From Pelecanus crispus (Eukaryota; Chordata; Aves; Pelecaniformes; Pelecanidae): a stretch of 64,000 nt of DNA. The DNA is taken from positions 4,289,501 to 4,353,500 of the forward strand of contig NC_134649.1 of assembly GCF_030463565.1 (NCBI RefSeq), written 5' to 3'. Both the position numbers and the translations under genes were made by a program. Below, piece after piece: positions 52,661 through 63,754 of the stretch (position 1 is its first letter; each line of letters starts with the position of its first letter). Below the pieces are notes generated by a model that was not told the DNA's origin, did not search any database, and saw only the letters and a program-made list of their open reading frames with translations.

Positions 52661-53637
52661 ATTTTTTCTGGCTCACTAACCATTAAATATCTCACACAAA
52701 GTAGAAAAGGAACAGACTCAAATACTCACGCAGATTATTTTATATTAAGGACATTCAAACTTCTGAGCCCAACAACCCACACAGCAAACATTTCTGTAAG
52801 ATCAAAAGCCGCATTTTCTGCTTTCTCTCTCACACACAATCCCACATCTCAACTTCATTCTCCTACCAAACATCCGGGTCACTTTATTTTCAGACTGACT
52901 GCTCTCTCAAAATTATTTGGGTTTGCTTCCTAACTGCTATATTAAAACCCATTACAAATGAGCAATATCCAGCAAGCTAGGGGATGGATCTCAAGGTGAG
53001 CTGCTCGAGAGAGGCATAGCTTGGAAGTCACATTTCAATAACCCATGTCCTGCAGCTGGGGACTCTCTGAGGTTTAAAAAAAAAAAAAAAAAAATCAAGC
53101 ACTAGATGAAGCTGAATCTAAATTTCTATTATCCCATGCAAACGCTATAGTCAGGTAGTAACAGATGAGCACCTAAAAATCAGACAGAATTGGCTTGTAG
53201 CTGAACAGGACAGAGATATGTAACTTTTCCCAGCCTCACTTTAGGCTTAGACCTAAAGGGCACCTCCAACTTTTTCAGCCACCAAGATGTCACTCAAATT
53301 CGCAACCTAGCATTTCAAACACACTGTGAACGGAGACTGCTTGCTGCAAGCAAGCACGCGTTCAGCAAAGAACAGAAGAACCTGCTGTTACACTGACATC
53401 TAGAAAATTGAATCTGTAACGGCTTTAAAATTAATTAAGCTTTTAAAATAAAATGAGTTTACATTTCATTGCAGATCTACTTTAACTAATCTGCTGTATT
53501 AGAGAATAAGCAGATAGGTGAAGTTTCTCAAGATACAAAATGGACAATCAAACTGAAACGTCTCTCACCAACTCAGGACTACATATCAAAGCATTTCAAC
53601 AACTCTATCAAAACAGGCCATAGTTTTGGGTTTTTTT

Positions 53638-53658
53638 GGGGGGAGGGGGGTGGGGGGG
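53638..53658 (+). repeat. G-rich tract with quadruplex potential
   Basis: G6-A-G6-T-G7 follows GGGTTTTTTT. It satisfies the usual four-runs-of-three-G rule for a G-quadruplex on the plus strand. Confidence 0.85.
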
Positions 53659-55525
53659 AAATTGTCTACTGGTTGCTTATAAATTTGGCCTCAGCTACAC
53701 AATCTCTCTTACTGCTCCTTCACAAAGTGTTTTGCAAATACTTTCCAAAAATACTCTCCTCATTAGGCTGTAAAGCAAGGAGTAGGACTGCCAGCTGGCC
53801 ATCCAAATAAATTATTTGCTCTTTCACACTTAGATTAAACATTGAGTAACCACCACCTTCAGTGGAGTTACAATGGTGTGAATCAGAAATGAGGACAGAA
53901 TTTGGTACAATACTTCCATTAACTCTTAGTTACTTGTGACAGAACACAAGGAGATGATCTTCTGATACATCTGGAGAGTGCTAAGACTGCAAATAAACTC
54001 TATTTTTGCAAGTCAGAGCAGAAGAGCTGTGGCAAATTTTGTGGTCTTTAACAAAGACTAGGTGCTCTTTGATGTACATCAGTTGTTTACAGACTTAATT
54101 TTCTCTTAAAAACATTTACCCTTGTATAACCTACTGTCTATAAACTTGCTTTTGATTCATCTTTCCCAGACCTTTTAGGAATATTTCGTGGATGCTGAGG
54201 GGTCTGCAAAACACTGCAACAGATCAAGTCAAAGTCTGGGAAATACTCTGTAGCACCCATCGCTCTCAAACACACTTGCTGTAAGACTACATAAACTCTA
54301 TTATACAGAAAAACCTGGCAAGTTTAGAGAAGGCGTAGAAATGCTTTCAGACCCTTTACAAACACCCTCTGTAGATGTGTCAAACATCCTTCTTGCAAAC
54401 ATGAAGACAAGCCTTAACAGCATTCAAAACTTACCTGGGACCTCACAAACAGCAGTCAGCAGCACTAGAGATCCCAGATGTGGAGGAAACAGCTGGAGTT
54501 CCGATTTCTTCACTAGACAGCTGGAGCTTTCCCAATAAAAGTCAACGCAGCTTTCGATCCCAACTTTCTGCTGTTCCAGCTGCACGTTGTGGATCCCTGG
54601 GGAATGCACTGGCTGAGGAATTCCTGGTAGCATGGTTTCGTAAAGCAATGTATATATCTGGTTTGTTTCTTATTGTCGTGGGATTAAGTCACATGTTGAG
54701 CTTTACTTTGGCTAATAACATAAGTCAAGAAGTAGAATCATACAAAAGAGATTCAATACACCAGCAATATAGGAAAAGAACAAAATTTAGCCTTTCAATA
54801 CTATTCCAGTTCCAAAGAACAGTATAAAATCTTTGAGGTGGTGGTAGCACCAACCAAAGCAGAGGGGAGGGACTTGAGCAAAGAGAATTTAAATGCTTCA
54901 GTCCACGCTGTTGGGGGAAGACATGGCAGAGCCCGTTCTTTGCTCATTTTCATCAGCTCCATTACTTTTGCTTTCAAAGGTACAAAAGTTTTGTTATGCG
55001 CTATGGTAAAAAGAAGTGTTTTGCCATATAAAATAAGTATGCTTCCTTATCGCACACTTATACCAATATATGGAAAGATTGTATATTCTAAATGCATCAT
55101 TTGTCAACAGCTTGTAAATCAGGTTGGTTTTTTTTAAGTAGTAACATTAGTCATTAATTGTTTTCAACTTAACAAGTGAACACTCAAACAGGAAATATGA
55201 TACATAAACAGGAACAAAGTCTTTAACACAGCATTCAGTAAATACACCAGTCAAAGTCTGGCCGCTGTTAGTAACCATCCTCAACAGTTTAAACACAACT
55301 GTTGGTTGTACAGCGCACACACTCCCAGTGATGTTTGTACGGTTTGCTACTGAGCAATGGAAAACATCTCCCCGCCTCCCTTTAGCAGTAATGTCTTTAA
55401 CTCTAGCGTCCTTCCTCTCCACATTTTTAGGGTCCAAAGCCTTACTGCAACTTTTGGTTGAGCATTACTCATGACTGGAGCCAAACGTTCCCATTTGTGT
55501 GCCAGACATATTCACATACATCCCC

Positions 55526-55541
55526 TTTATTCAACTTTATT
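55526..55541 (-). terminator. Candidate distal tandem poly(A) signals of ASB7
   Basis: Two AATAAA hexamers occur on the minus strand, ten bases apart (55536-55541, then 55526-55531). Just downstream (about 55495-55525) the minus strand contains a TG-containing segment with TGTATGTG and TATGTCTG, the kind of downstream element used by cleavage stimulation factor. This makes a plausible end for a long ASB7 mRNA, but only the motifs are seen. Confidence 0.4.
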
Positions 55542-58500
55542 AATAGTAAACGGACACCAAACAGATTCAACTGCAAAATATGACCTCTATTGGGTCCATT
55601 TTTGTATCCTATGCTTTTGTATCTCAGTCATGAACTTGAGGAGGAAAGATGAACCTTTCAGAAAACCCTGAAGTTGCTGCACTGGGATCTGAGCAAGGAA
55701 AACCCAACCACTCATAGCTAAACACCAGTTTGTTCCCCCTTCTGAAGTCCAGCTCTAGAATGAGTTTTGTGTTCATATTCACTGGTAAAAAAAATCACAT
55801 TACAACTCATGAGATATCTGAACTCCTATTTGCAGGGGCAAATTTGAGTACCAAACACATTACCAGAATCATGTGCACCGGAGAAGGCAAAAGGAGTAGA
55901 AGAGACAGACAAACATTGAGAGCAAAATGTGTAAAGTGGTATTATGTTATTAAAACATTACATTAGAAATAAACAGAACATAAACAAAAAAAGAGGTTTT
56001 AGCCAGGTTTAACTTTTTTCTTTTTTTTAAATTTGAATTGACCCAAAGCGAAAACTTACATTGCAAAGGAAGAACAAAATACATTATGATATTGGTAACA
56101 CAGTGTTGCACGGAAGCTAGACCTGCGGGCAGGTTGCAAGTTGCTCTTGTCACAATGTCATTGGGGGCTCTTGACAGATTTAACTGAGAAAGTTAGGATC
56201 CAAATTTTTTTCATCTAGCCCAGGTCCACCCTGGTAAACAAGCTACATATTCTCTTTTGCCTCTGGGTATCTATCTGATGAGTTCGTCCAGATGTGTTCT
56301 CCTACGATTGCCAACTACAGCCAGAAAACTGGATTTTCCACGCTATCCCAAGGAAGCCAGAGTTATTCCAAGCATGAGTGATAATGAATTTAAAAAAAAA
56401 AAACAAAACACAAACCAAAACAAACCCAGAACAAAACAAAAAACACTCAAGAGCTTTTCAAACTAACAAGTATTGTCTATAATGTAAATAGTTTAGAAAT
56501 ATGGTAATTAAATAATCTAAAAAACACTCTTACTCTGCTGTACATTTATAAACATAAATATTTACAAAAACTTTCTGCTTTGTTTTAAAGGATGAGGTTT
56601 GCAGTTTGTTAATGATCAGAGTCTTTTACTCATATTGATTCTTTGGTGTATTTGCCAATTTTTTTAAGGTTTAATAAAAGCATTCAACTGTGAATTTTAA
56701 GGTAATGGAACTAGGCTACATAACAAGTCTATATTATGCACTTCTCCTTCCACATTCTAGTCTGAATGAAAAACAAAGTTCACTTTGTTCTTCAAAGCAT
56801 TTGTGCACAATATTTAAAACAATAATAATAAAAAAAGACCAGATTCCCCATTATTGAAATTTGGGTAGGATTAACAATGAATGATCATACTTCACTCGCA
56901 CTCAAGCACATGTATAACTTAAGATAGTGACCGGAACTATCAGTAGGTTCAGAGACACACACGTGCTGCAGTGCTTTGCTGAATCAAGGTCAGAGAAACC
57001 AGCTACAAGAGATGGCTTAGCACTGTAAGAAAGGGCGAGGGCTTCCCTCTACCTTCGGGAGGGGAGAGAGGATAGGGTGAGAGTTAATTTGAAAGAAAGC
57101 CTTTTTACTGGCCTGAAATGTATCTGTGTTCCCTTTAGATGTCAGTTACTTAAAAGAAAGAACCAAAAAACAAACCTCAAACAATAAATAATGGAATTAC
57201 ACATTTCTTCATTAAATAGCATTCTTGTTACCAACAAAGTCTTCCATAATTTTCTTCAGTCACAGCAACAGACAGAACAAATAATTTGCCTTAATATAGA
57301 TTGCAACTAAAATATACTCTAGATTACGTTAGAAAATATTACTGTAAAAATTCAGTGGGGAAGAACATTCGTTTAGACCAACTTACAAATGTAGTGAACA
57401 ATACTAAGGTTTTTTTTCTTTTTTAAAAAAGGAAGCAATTAAGGATCTGATCTCATGTCACAAAACTGAAGATTCATGCTTTAAACCTGCCAGTCAATTC
57501 TTAACATCTGTCCTGTCTCAGTACTGCAGAGCTTAAAGATCCTAACAGCTGATCTTTCTCGCTTCAGTAGGAGCCGACAGACACCATCACGCACACAAGC
57601 TCAGACGCACACCCCACGCGCGCTCTCAGCTTGTCCCTGCTACCGTGCCACCACCATTACATACAACCTGGAGGAAGCACTACTAAGCCCTACTGCCTAG
57701 AGGTGACCACGGACTGCGTGGTGTTAAGGTTGGACATACTCGCTCGCGCTGCTGAGACGTGAACTTTCGGTCACTGCTCAAGCAGGCTGGATTTGAACCG
57801 ACACAAGTTGGAGATAAAAAGGTTCAACATCCCATTACCGATCCTCTGAGCCATGAATTGCCAAATACTGTTTGGAAACCTGATGCAATGCCAGGCACAA
57901 TAGGGAGAGATAATCCTCCTTGCTTGCCATAGCTCCGGCACATCCACTATCAGCGATGAGGTTCATGCTCAAGGAACTGCAGTCCAGGGTTATAAGCTAT
58001 TAAAAGGAACTAGTGCAGTTAAATGAGTATATCTGCTTCACCTTGCTTTTCATATTTTTAATATTAAATATTTTGAAAGTGACAGTGTAAAACTTAAAAG
58101 CCACCACTGTTCCTTTCATCTTCCCGCTTCCATTGGTATAATTGGTACAAAAGCGCTCCTGATATTAGAGAGGCTCTTTGGGAGCCAGCAGGATGGCAGA
58201 ACAAAAGTAGAGGACACTGGCAAGAACCTTATGCCGACTCAGTAATCCCTTGAAAATAAAGAGAGTGAAAGAACTGCACATTTTGGCCCAATCTTTTTTC
58301 GATAGCAAGAACTTTTTTTTTTATGATCAGAAACAAAACTCTTTAACAGATCTTTTTAATACCTAGTATGAAAAACACATTCAGTAGCCAAATTTCAGTA
58401 CTCCTTTCAGTTGCTGCTTTCAGATTAATTGGAAACCACTTAATGTTTGCAAAATTTAAACTTGCAATATGAACAGGGCTTTTCTTGTTAGTGCACATAC

Positions 58501-59215
58501 AAAATACATCTTAACTTACGTGCACTTCCCACTCTCTAACCTGAAACAAAGTGAATTTCAGATCAACCAAAAAAAAAGAAAAAATCCATCACTGCCTTTA
58601 AAATAAAAGGGTTTGGCCAATTTCTTTCCTTTTTTTTTTTTTAGTGGACACAATTTGGCTGAGAACCCGTAGATAAAATTTCAACTGAAAGTGAAATAAA
58701 GCAGGTTATACATTCATGAAATTCAGGGAGTAATAACGAACAGCAACTGCCACATCACTTCAGTAATGTCACGTCAACACTACAGCGAGGCAGCAGTTCC
58801 TATTCTCACAAATAATGCACTGAGACTAAATGAGGAATAGTGTGCTGGGGGGAATCACACATAAAGGGAAAATACATCAGAAAGATTATTGCACAGGAGG
58901 CACTGTATGAGAAACAGAATACATTGGCTTAAAAAAAAAATCTAAATTTGTTTACTTTTAAGTTAATGTAAAAAATACAGAGGCTATGCCTCTTTGTAGT
59001 GTACTGTCACTGTTAAAAATAGACTTACAAACAGCCGCCTATTTAACAGGGAATGTCAGGAAACAAGAGGGCCTGAATTTCATGGGTATCCCAACTACAG
59101 TAATTAGGAAAAGAACAACATAAAAAAAGCCAATGTCTAGACCCTCAAATTGAATAGGGTAACTGCGTTTTTTTTTTAACTTCTGAATTATATTCATACA
59201 GTACCCTAGGACATG

Positions 59216-59221
59216 TTTATT
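59216..59221 (-). terminator. Candidate proximal poly(A) signal of ASB7
   Basis: The plus strand reads TTTATT, so the minus strand carries the canonical AATAAA about 490 nt after the ASB7 stop codon. A T-rich minus-strand stretch does not obviously follow at the usual cleavage distance, so usage is uncertain. Confidence 0.3.
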
Positions 59222-59709
59222 ATCAGCCCTTCCCTCTATCCTGCAAAAGCATACACCTTGGCAGAGACAAGAGTCCCAACAGACAACAGGGCTCTGAAGG
59301 TCTTTCTATCGGTATCCTTTTGCAGGTCTGGTGCCTTGATTTCCAAACTTGATTTTCTCGAGTAATTGCTCAGCATGCCAATTCAAACCAACCGCTTCCC
59401 TTGAGAGGCTACCTTCCATCTCCACTGCAAGTCTGCACACTTAATGTGAAAACAAACAAACAAAAAACCAACTGCAATTTTTAAAATGTAATATTGTATA
59501 GAAAGCTTGGACCTTGTAAACTTGGACCAAGAAACCAAAAATTAAGACCTTCTAGCATGTGGTATAAAAAACCCAAGGAAGTGTATACCTGCCTTCTGAC
59601 TTCACAGAAAAATCAGAATTTGCATAGGATATACTTTGTGCAAGGCAACAAGCCTCTTCAGTATCTGGAATATAACTAATCTTGCTCATAGTTCTTCTCT
59701 TCATGGATA

Positions 59710-59849
59710 TCAGATATCATCAAATTTGTGTTTTAAGTAGTCTTTCATGACCTTGGCAATGGGTAGTTCATCAAGTAGTTTTAGGTTTTGAAGGCCTATA
59801 CACTGACGGATTTTAATTCGGCATAGATCTTGCAAGTTTCTGGGCTGTC
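59710..59849 (-). CDS. ASB7: ASB7 terminal coding exon (SOCS box)
   Basis: This is the last coding exon of ankyrin repeat and SOCS box protein 7, a substrate-recognition subunit of Cullin-5/Elongin-B/C ubiquitin ligases. Read on the minus strand, a T-rich tract ending TTTTCAG (acceptor CAG at 59850-59852) is followed by GA, which completes an Arg codon split across the intron (phase 1). Then come 45 codons, starting QPRNLQDLCR and ending KDYLKHKFDDI, and a TGA stop at 59710-59712. The BC box is visible as L-QDL-C-RIK-I (LxxxC pattern, Elongin C contact), followed by a Cul5-box-like LLDELPIAK segment with Ala where many family members have Pro. The peptide agrees with the C terminus of vertebrate ASB7 as I remember it and is intact. 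The upstream exons with the ankyrin repeats are not in this window. The identity is secure; only the upstream partner base (A or C) is unseen. Confidence 0.96.
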
Positions 59850-61233
59850 CTGAAAAGACAAAAGGAACACATAAAAATAAAATGATCACATTTTAAACAT
59901 ACTTTAAGAGATCATTTACTCAGTAAAATCACAGATGTTTGCTGTTTCTAAAAGGCAGAGGGAAGGGAAAAATTACAAGAGAGAAACGGGTGGAAGTTAA
60001 TACCTTTCTAACAAACAATAATTCAATGAAATCAAGGGATGAATCCTAAAAACATTTTTACATGCACATAATTTTACTGACACTAGTGTAAAGTGACATT
60101 ATCCACGTGAGGATTCCCACGAGGTGGCAACATACGCTTAAGTCCTCCATTTAACTTTTTGTGGATTTTTTTCTATCCTTGTAACACCTGGGGAAGAAAA
60201 ACTCCTCAGTCTTGCTTCTTTTCAAACATTAAGACAAAAACTTCTACATTCAACCGGTAACAGGACTAGGCACTCTCCTCAGAGTGAGGCTTTAGAAAAG
60301 TTATTCAAGATCACGTGGCAGAATCAAAGATTTTTTTTTTTTTCCCCCCTTCTAATGAAAAGACGAAGGCTTTGGATGCAGCCACAACCTCGTCAAACAG
60401 AAAGAGATGAAAATACGAGTTAACCGCTGTCCACAGAGGAAAGGCTTTACCGACATCACACGAACTTCAGAATTTCTGGCAAGGATTTTCCAAAATAAAC
60501 CGGTTCCTTTTCAAACTCGTTTCTTAACAGGAAACTGTTCAGAGTCAAACCACCTTGAAATACGGTCTCCCATGCAACATAACATAAGAAAGAGTAATCT
60601 AGCCTTGTATCTGAAAGTACCCAGCAACGGATCCCAAGGAAGAAGGAAAGAAAGAGGAGAACAACAGCCATTGAGAAATCCTGTCCCAATATACCCCTCT
60701 GGCTTTCAGCACCAGTGTCTTTGGGCCTTCCTAAACCAGAGATTGCACACAGATCTATGTCTTTAATAGCTGCAAATGGCCTGCCCTTTGTAAAGCTGTC
60801 TAATGTTTTTTGAACCATTCATACTTTCAGTATCCAAAACATCCTGTGGCAACAAATTTCACAATACAATTAGGCGTTGGCTGGAAACTACAAAGTGCTT
60901 TTATTTATTTTAGATCTGCTTCCTGATCACTTCATTGCATGCCTACCATTTTTTGAGTTACAGAAAAAATAACAAATAAATGTTCTCAGGCCAGTCATGA
61001 TTTTACATACCTTTATATTATTCTCCATCCTCCACTCATGCTTGGTACCTCTTTCCAAAGCTGAAGACATTTGCTCTATTTAATAACCTCCCACCATGGG
61101 AAGCACTCCAAACCTCTGACCAAACTAGTTGCCTGCCTTTGTGCTTTTTCCTCATTTTGCTCTATCTTTTTTGAAATTACCCCAATAACACATTGAGGGT
61201 GCGCTAATCAATATTTTGTTCATCAACTTAACT

Positions 61234-61247
61234 GGGGGGGGGGGGGG
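61234..61247 (+). repeat. G14 homopolymer in the ASB7 intron
   Basis: Fourteen consecutive G (C on the transcribed sense of ASB7). Confidence 0.95.
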
Positions 61248-61568
61248 AAGAGACACAGTTATGGCACCCAATGGCTGTCCGAGTCAAAATACTCAGCACC
61301 ACAAACAACGTAGGTGCTTATGCCGGTATCAAGATAATCTGTCGCCAACAGAGCAACTTACTGTAGTCTTTTATTATCTGTATAATCGTTAATGGTAAAA
61401 GACAGTGCTTGCTTTTGCAAAGAAAGGCATGGCAATTTTATTGAGCTGACTGCTTGAATCAACCATTTCTTTAAAAAGCAGCACAAAACAACAAAAGCGA
61501 TTTTAAGTAAACTTAGATGGACGTTTCCAATTAGCTTTCCTGAGCTGCCACCAATTAAGCAGGACATT

Positions 61569-61740
61569 TTGAAAGAGGAAATGCCTTCCGTACTGGGCTC
61601 GACGCGGGCGGGCTTTATGGTGGACAGTAGGATGCTGTCAGCCCACCGGGCACAAACCTGGTCGGAGGAGACGGGAGGGTTTTTCTCGCCCGAGCCAGCC
61701 CCAGAGCTGGCTCCAGAGCCCGTCCCTTCTTCCATCCTCC
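61569..61740. other. GC-rich islet with opposing short ORFs inside the ASB7 intron
   Basis: In an AT-rich intron this patch is abruptly GC-rich, with about ten CpGs between 61596 and 61700. The minus strand has an open frame of 125 codons (61358-61735) whose first part is Gly/Ser/Glu-rich (MEEGTGSGASSGAGSGEK) and which contains a donor-like CAG|GTTTGT after the SSDQ residues. The plus strand is open for 65 codons with a PEPAPELAPEPVP repeat from the same bases. I recognise neither protein. It could be an alternative promoter or first exon, a decayed retrocopy, or an isolated GC islet. A coding role is weakly supported. Confidence 0.25.
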
Positions 61741-62234
61741 CCCTAGTTCAGCAACAAACCTTCTAGCAGCTAAACAGGCGCTGACATTATGGGTTTATTA
61801 GACTTTTCTGGTAAGCACAGAGTACTAAGATTATGAAACTATTTTCTCTTTTCTATTTGGGCATTTTGTACGTCGTTTCAGTTACCCTTTATAGCAAGTT
61901 CTCCTTTTTTCCCCCCTGCATGGTTTTTTTTTTTCTATAGAAATGGGCTGACAGACAGGTATACGCTGGGATTTATCTTAAGCACTAGATTTATCTGAGG
62001 TAAGCTAGCAGAAGTAATGCATGAAAATAAGTCTCAGTCTGTTTTTAAAGAAACCAGATTTGAAATTAAAGAACATGAAAATTTGAGTTTCCTTCATATA
62101 AGCTTAAAATACTTTTATTATACTTATCACCACAGTATCTAAATGTCAATTTATTTTTAATTATATCCTTCAGCCATGACTTAGAATACAGATCATCGGT
62201 TAGTTTGTCCACTGGTGGTTTCTTCTTAGCAATT

Positions 62235-62256
62235 CCCCCCCCCCCCCCCCCCCCCC
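62235..62256 (+). repeat. C22 homopolymer in the ASB7 intron
   Basis: Twenty-two consecutive C; on the ASB7 sense strand this is G22, about 600 nt from the candidate microexon. Confidence 0.95.
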
Positions 62257-62851
62257 ACCTCGAAGGAATGAATTTATACAGCTTGGACAACAGCTGAATG
62301 CTCAGCTTTCAGGGAAAGACAAGTTACTTTTGGTAAGAAACCAAGCAGAGGAATCTTTACAGTGATAAAAGAAATAGTTCTAATGCTTTAAATGTGAATG
62401 CAAACAGGGTTCAGAAAGGATGCACCTTTTCAAACATTAACTGCAAATGGCAGCATTAGAGGGTATAGAGGACTACAGATCTATGTGTATTTTCTGTAGT
62501 AGAGTACACAATAATACAGCTATGAGACACTGAGATTTCTGGTTTCAGAAATGAATGCCTTTTAATTAACATCCTACGGGTTTTTTTGAGAACAAAACGG
62601 AACAGACAACTGAAAACACCCAGAAGAAATTGGTCATCAGTTAATTCAAAAAGATCCGATTATCAAATGTATGACATTTTCCCCTGATAAGCCTAAAAAT
62701 ATTTCCTGGGAATGTGTTAACAATGGACATTTCCAGTGTTAAGCACCAGTTACTACATCTAGTGGCTGTTAGTGTCTTAGGTCACGCCTTGCAAATTCCA
62801 GGGTTATTAATGCATTTGTGATTTATTAGAAACGGTGTCTAGAACACTTAC

Positions 62852-62867
62852 TCATTCTTGGTTGCAT
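62852..62867 (-). other. Candidate 16-nt alternative microexon in the ASB7 intron
   Basis: On the minus strand the order is: TACTGAC branch-point-like heptamer (62916-62922), a run of 14 T followed by CCTTTTCTTGTTCATT, the acceptor CAG (62868-62870), 16 bases ATGCAACCAAGAATGA, then the perfect U1 donor GTAAGT (62846-62851). The putative branch A lies about 49 nt from the acceptor, a normal distance. Sixteen is not a multiple of three. Joined between the phase-1 upstream exon and the terminal exon, it gives Asn or His, then ATKNETAQKLARSMPN, and a TAA stop at 59813-59815. The SOCS box would be lost. Because the stop lies in the last exon, the transcript should escape nonsense-mediated decay. 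The splice signals are directly seen; use in vivo is inference. Confidence 0.45.
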
Positions 62868-63740
62868 CTGAATGAACAAGAAAAGGAAAAAAAAAAAAAA
62901 GGATTACAGACCCATGTCAGTAGACCTTGGTTTGGCAAATGAATAATGTTATTAGTAATTTGGCAAAGTAAGACAAGTTAAATGATGAATAAAGTTCTGT
63001 TTAAAAAACGATTAGGAAGTAGCAACTTTGGTTATATCCTGCATCACAAATTTGGAAAGTTATTTAGGCAAATAAGCTAGAACAGAAGAGAATTAAAAAA
63101 GAAAGAAACAAAAAACCCCACAAACAGAAAAGGCAAGATTGACCTAATTACCACTATCGTGCAAAACAGCAACATAAGACTACTGATCATCTTAAAACCA
63201 AAAAACCCAAAAACCCAGCGCATCCTGCTCTGGTCTCAGAGGGACACCTTGATGAGGGCAGCGCTGTTATTCTGGAGCAGCCGGGTTATTGTTAGGCCGT
63301 TCCACAACCCCCGTTACCACCGGGGCAGCAAACACCTACCGCTGCTGTAGAGCTGAAGGCTTGTCAACGTGTTCGCCGGAACCAGTTAGATACTTCAGTC
63401 GATTTATTTTGCAAGCTTTATAGCGATTATCAAATAAATTAGAAGTATTAATTACAGGAAAAAGAGACGGATAGTTCATCTTTTGTCTTCCACAGCTCAT
63501 GCTATGTGCTGTAAAGGGAAAGCAGAAATCCCCACCAACGTACTTTTTGTGTATAGTTTCCCAAACGTGACAGAAAAGTTTCCTCCAAACAGAAGAAAAG
63601 TAAAACATAGGTTTATAAAATAAAGAGAAATTGCTTTTTAATTTTTTTCTCTCTGGAGGGAGCAGACTCCGCTACGTATAAAATTTAAATGTTTTCCTAA
63701 CTCATTTCTTCAACTGCTACCAAAGTAAGTTCCTGAGCTT

Positions 63741-63754
63741 CCCCCCCCCCCCCC
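63741..63754 (+). repeat. C14 homopolymer in the ASB7 intron
   Basis: Fourteen consecutive C; G14 on the ASB7 sense strand. Confidence 0.95.

Larger units (their letters stand above)
47690..55499. other. Intergenic DNA next to the ASB7 3' end
   Basis: AT-rich unique sequence with the SINE-like block at 52.6 kb, an A19 tract at 53074-53094, the G-rich tract at 53.64 kb and the long frame at 51.56 kb. From about 54.3 to 55.5 kb I see nothing assignable. The true end of the ASB7 transcript could lie anywhere near the right boundary. Confidence 0.6.
55500..59709 (-). other. ASB7: Probable ASB7 3' untranslated region (left end uncertain)
   Basis: Read leftwards from the ASB7 stop codon, this 4.2-kb stretch is AT-rich, contains no recognisable transposon and has almost no open reading frames between about 56.5 and 59.5 kb. 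Candidate poly(A) signals on the minus strand lie at 59216-59221 (short form) and 55526-55541 (long form). T-rich stretches in the sense direction include 56392-56403 and the run near 58928-58937. An untranslated region of this size would suit a gene with long-UTR isoforms. The left boundary is inferred from the tandem AATAAA signals, not proven; the true end could be near 59.2 kb, with the rest intergenic. Confidence 0.45.

Noticed and set aside
63215-63400. CpG-containing patch with donor-like GCG|GTAGGT on the minus strand as an exon
   Set aside because: The matching acceptor is weak, with no pyrimidine tract, and the encoded peptide is not ASB7-like.
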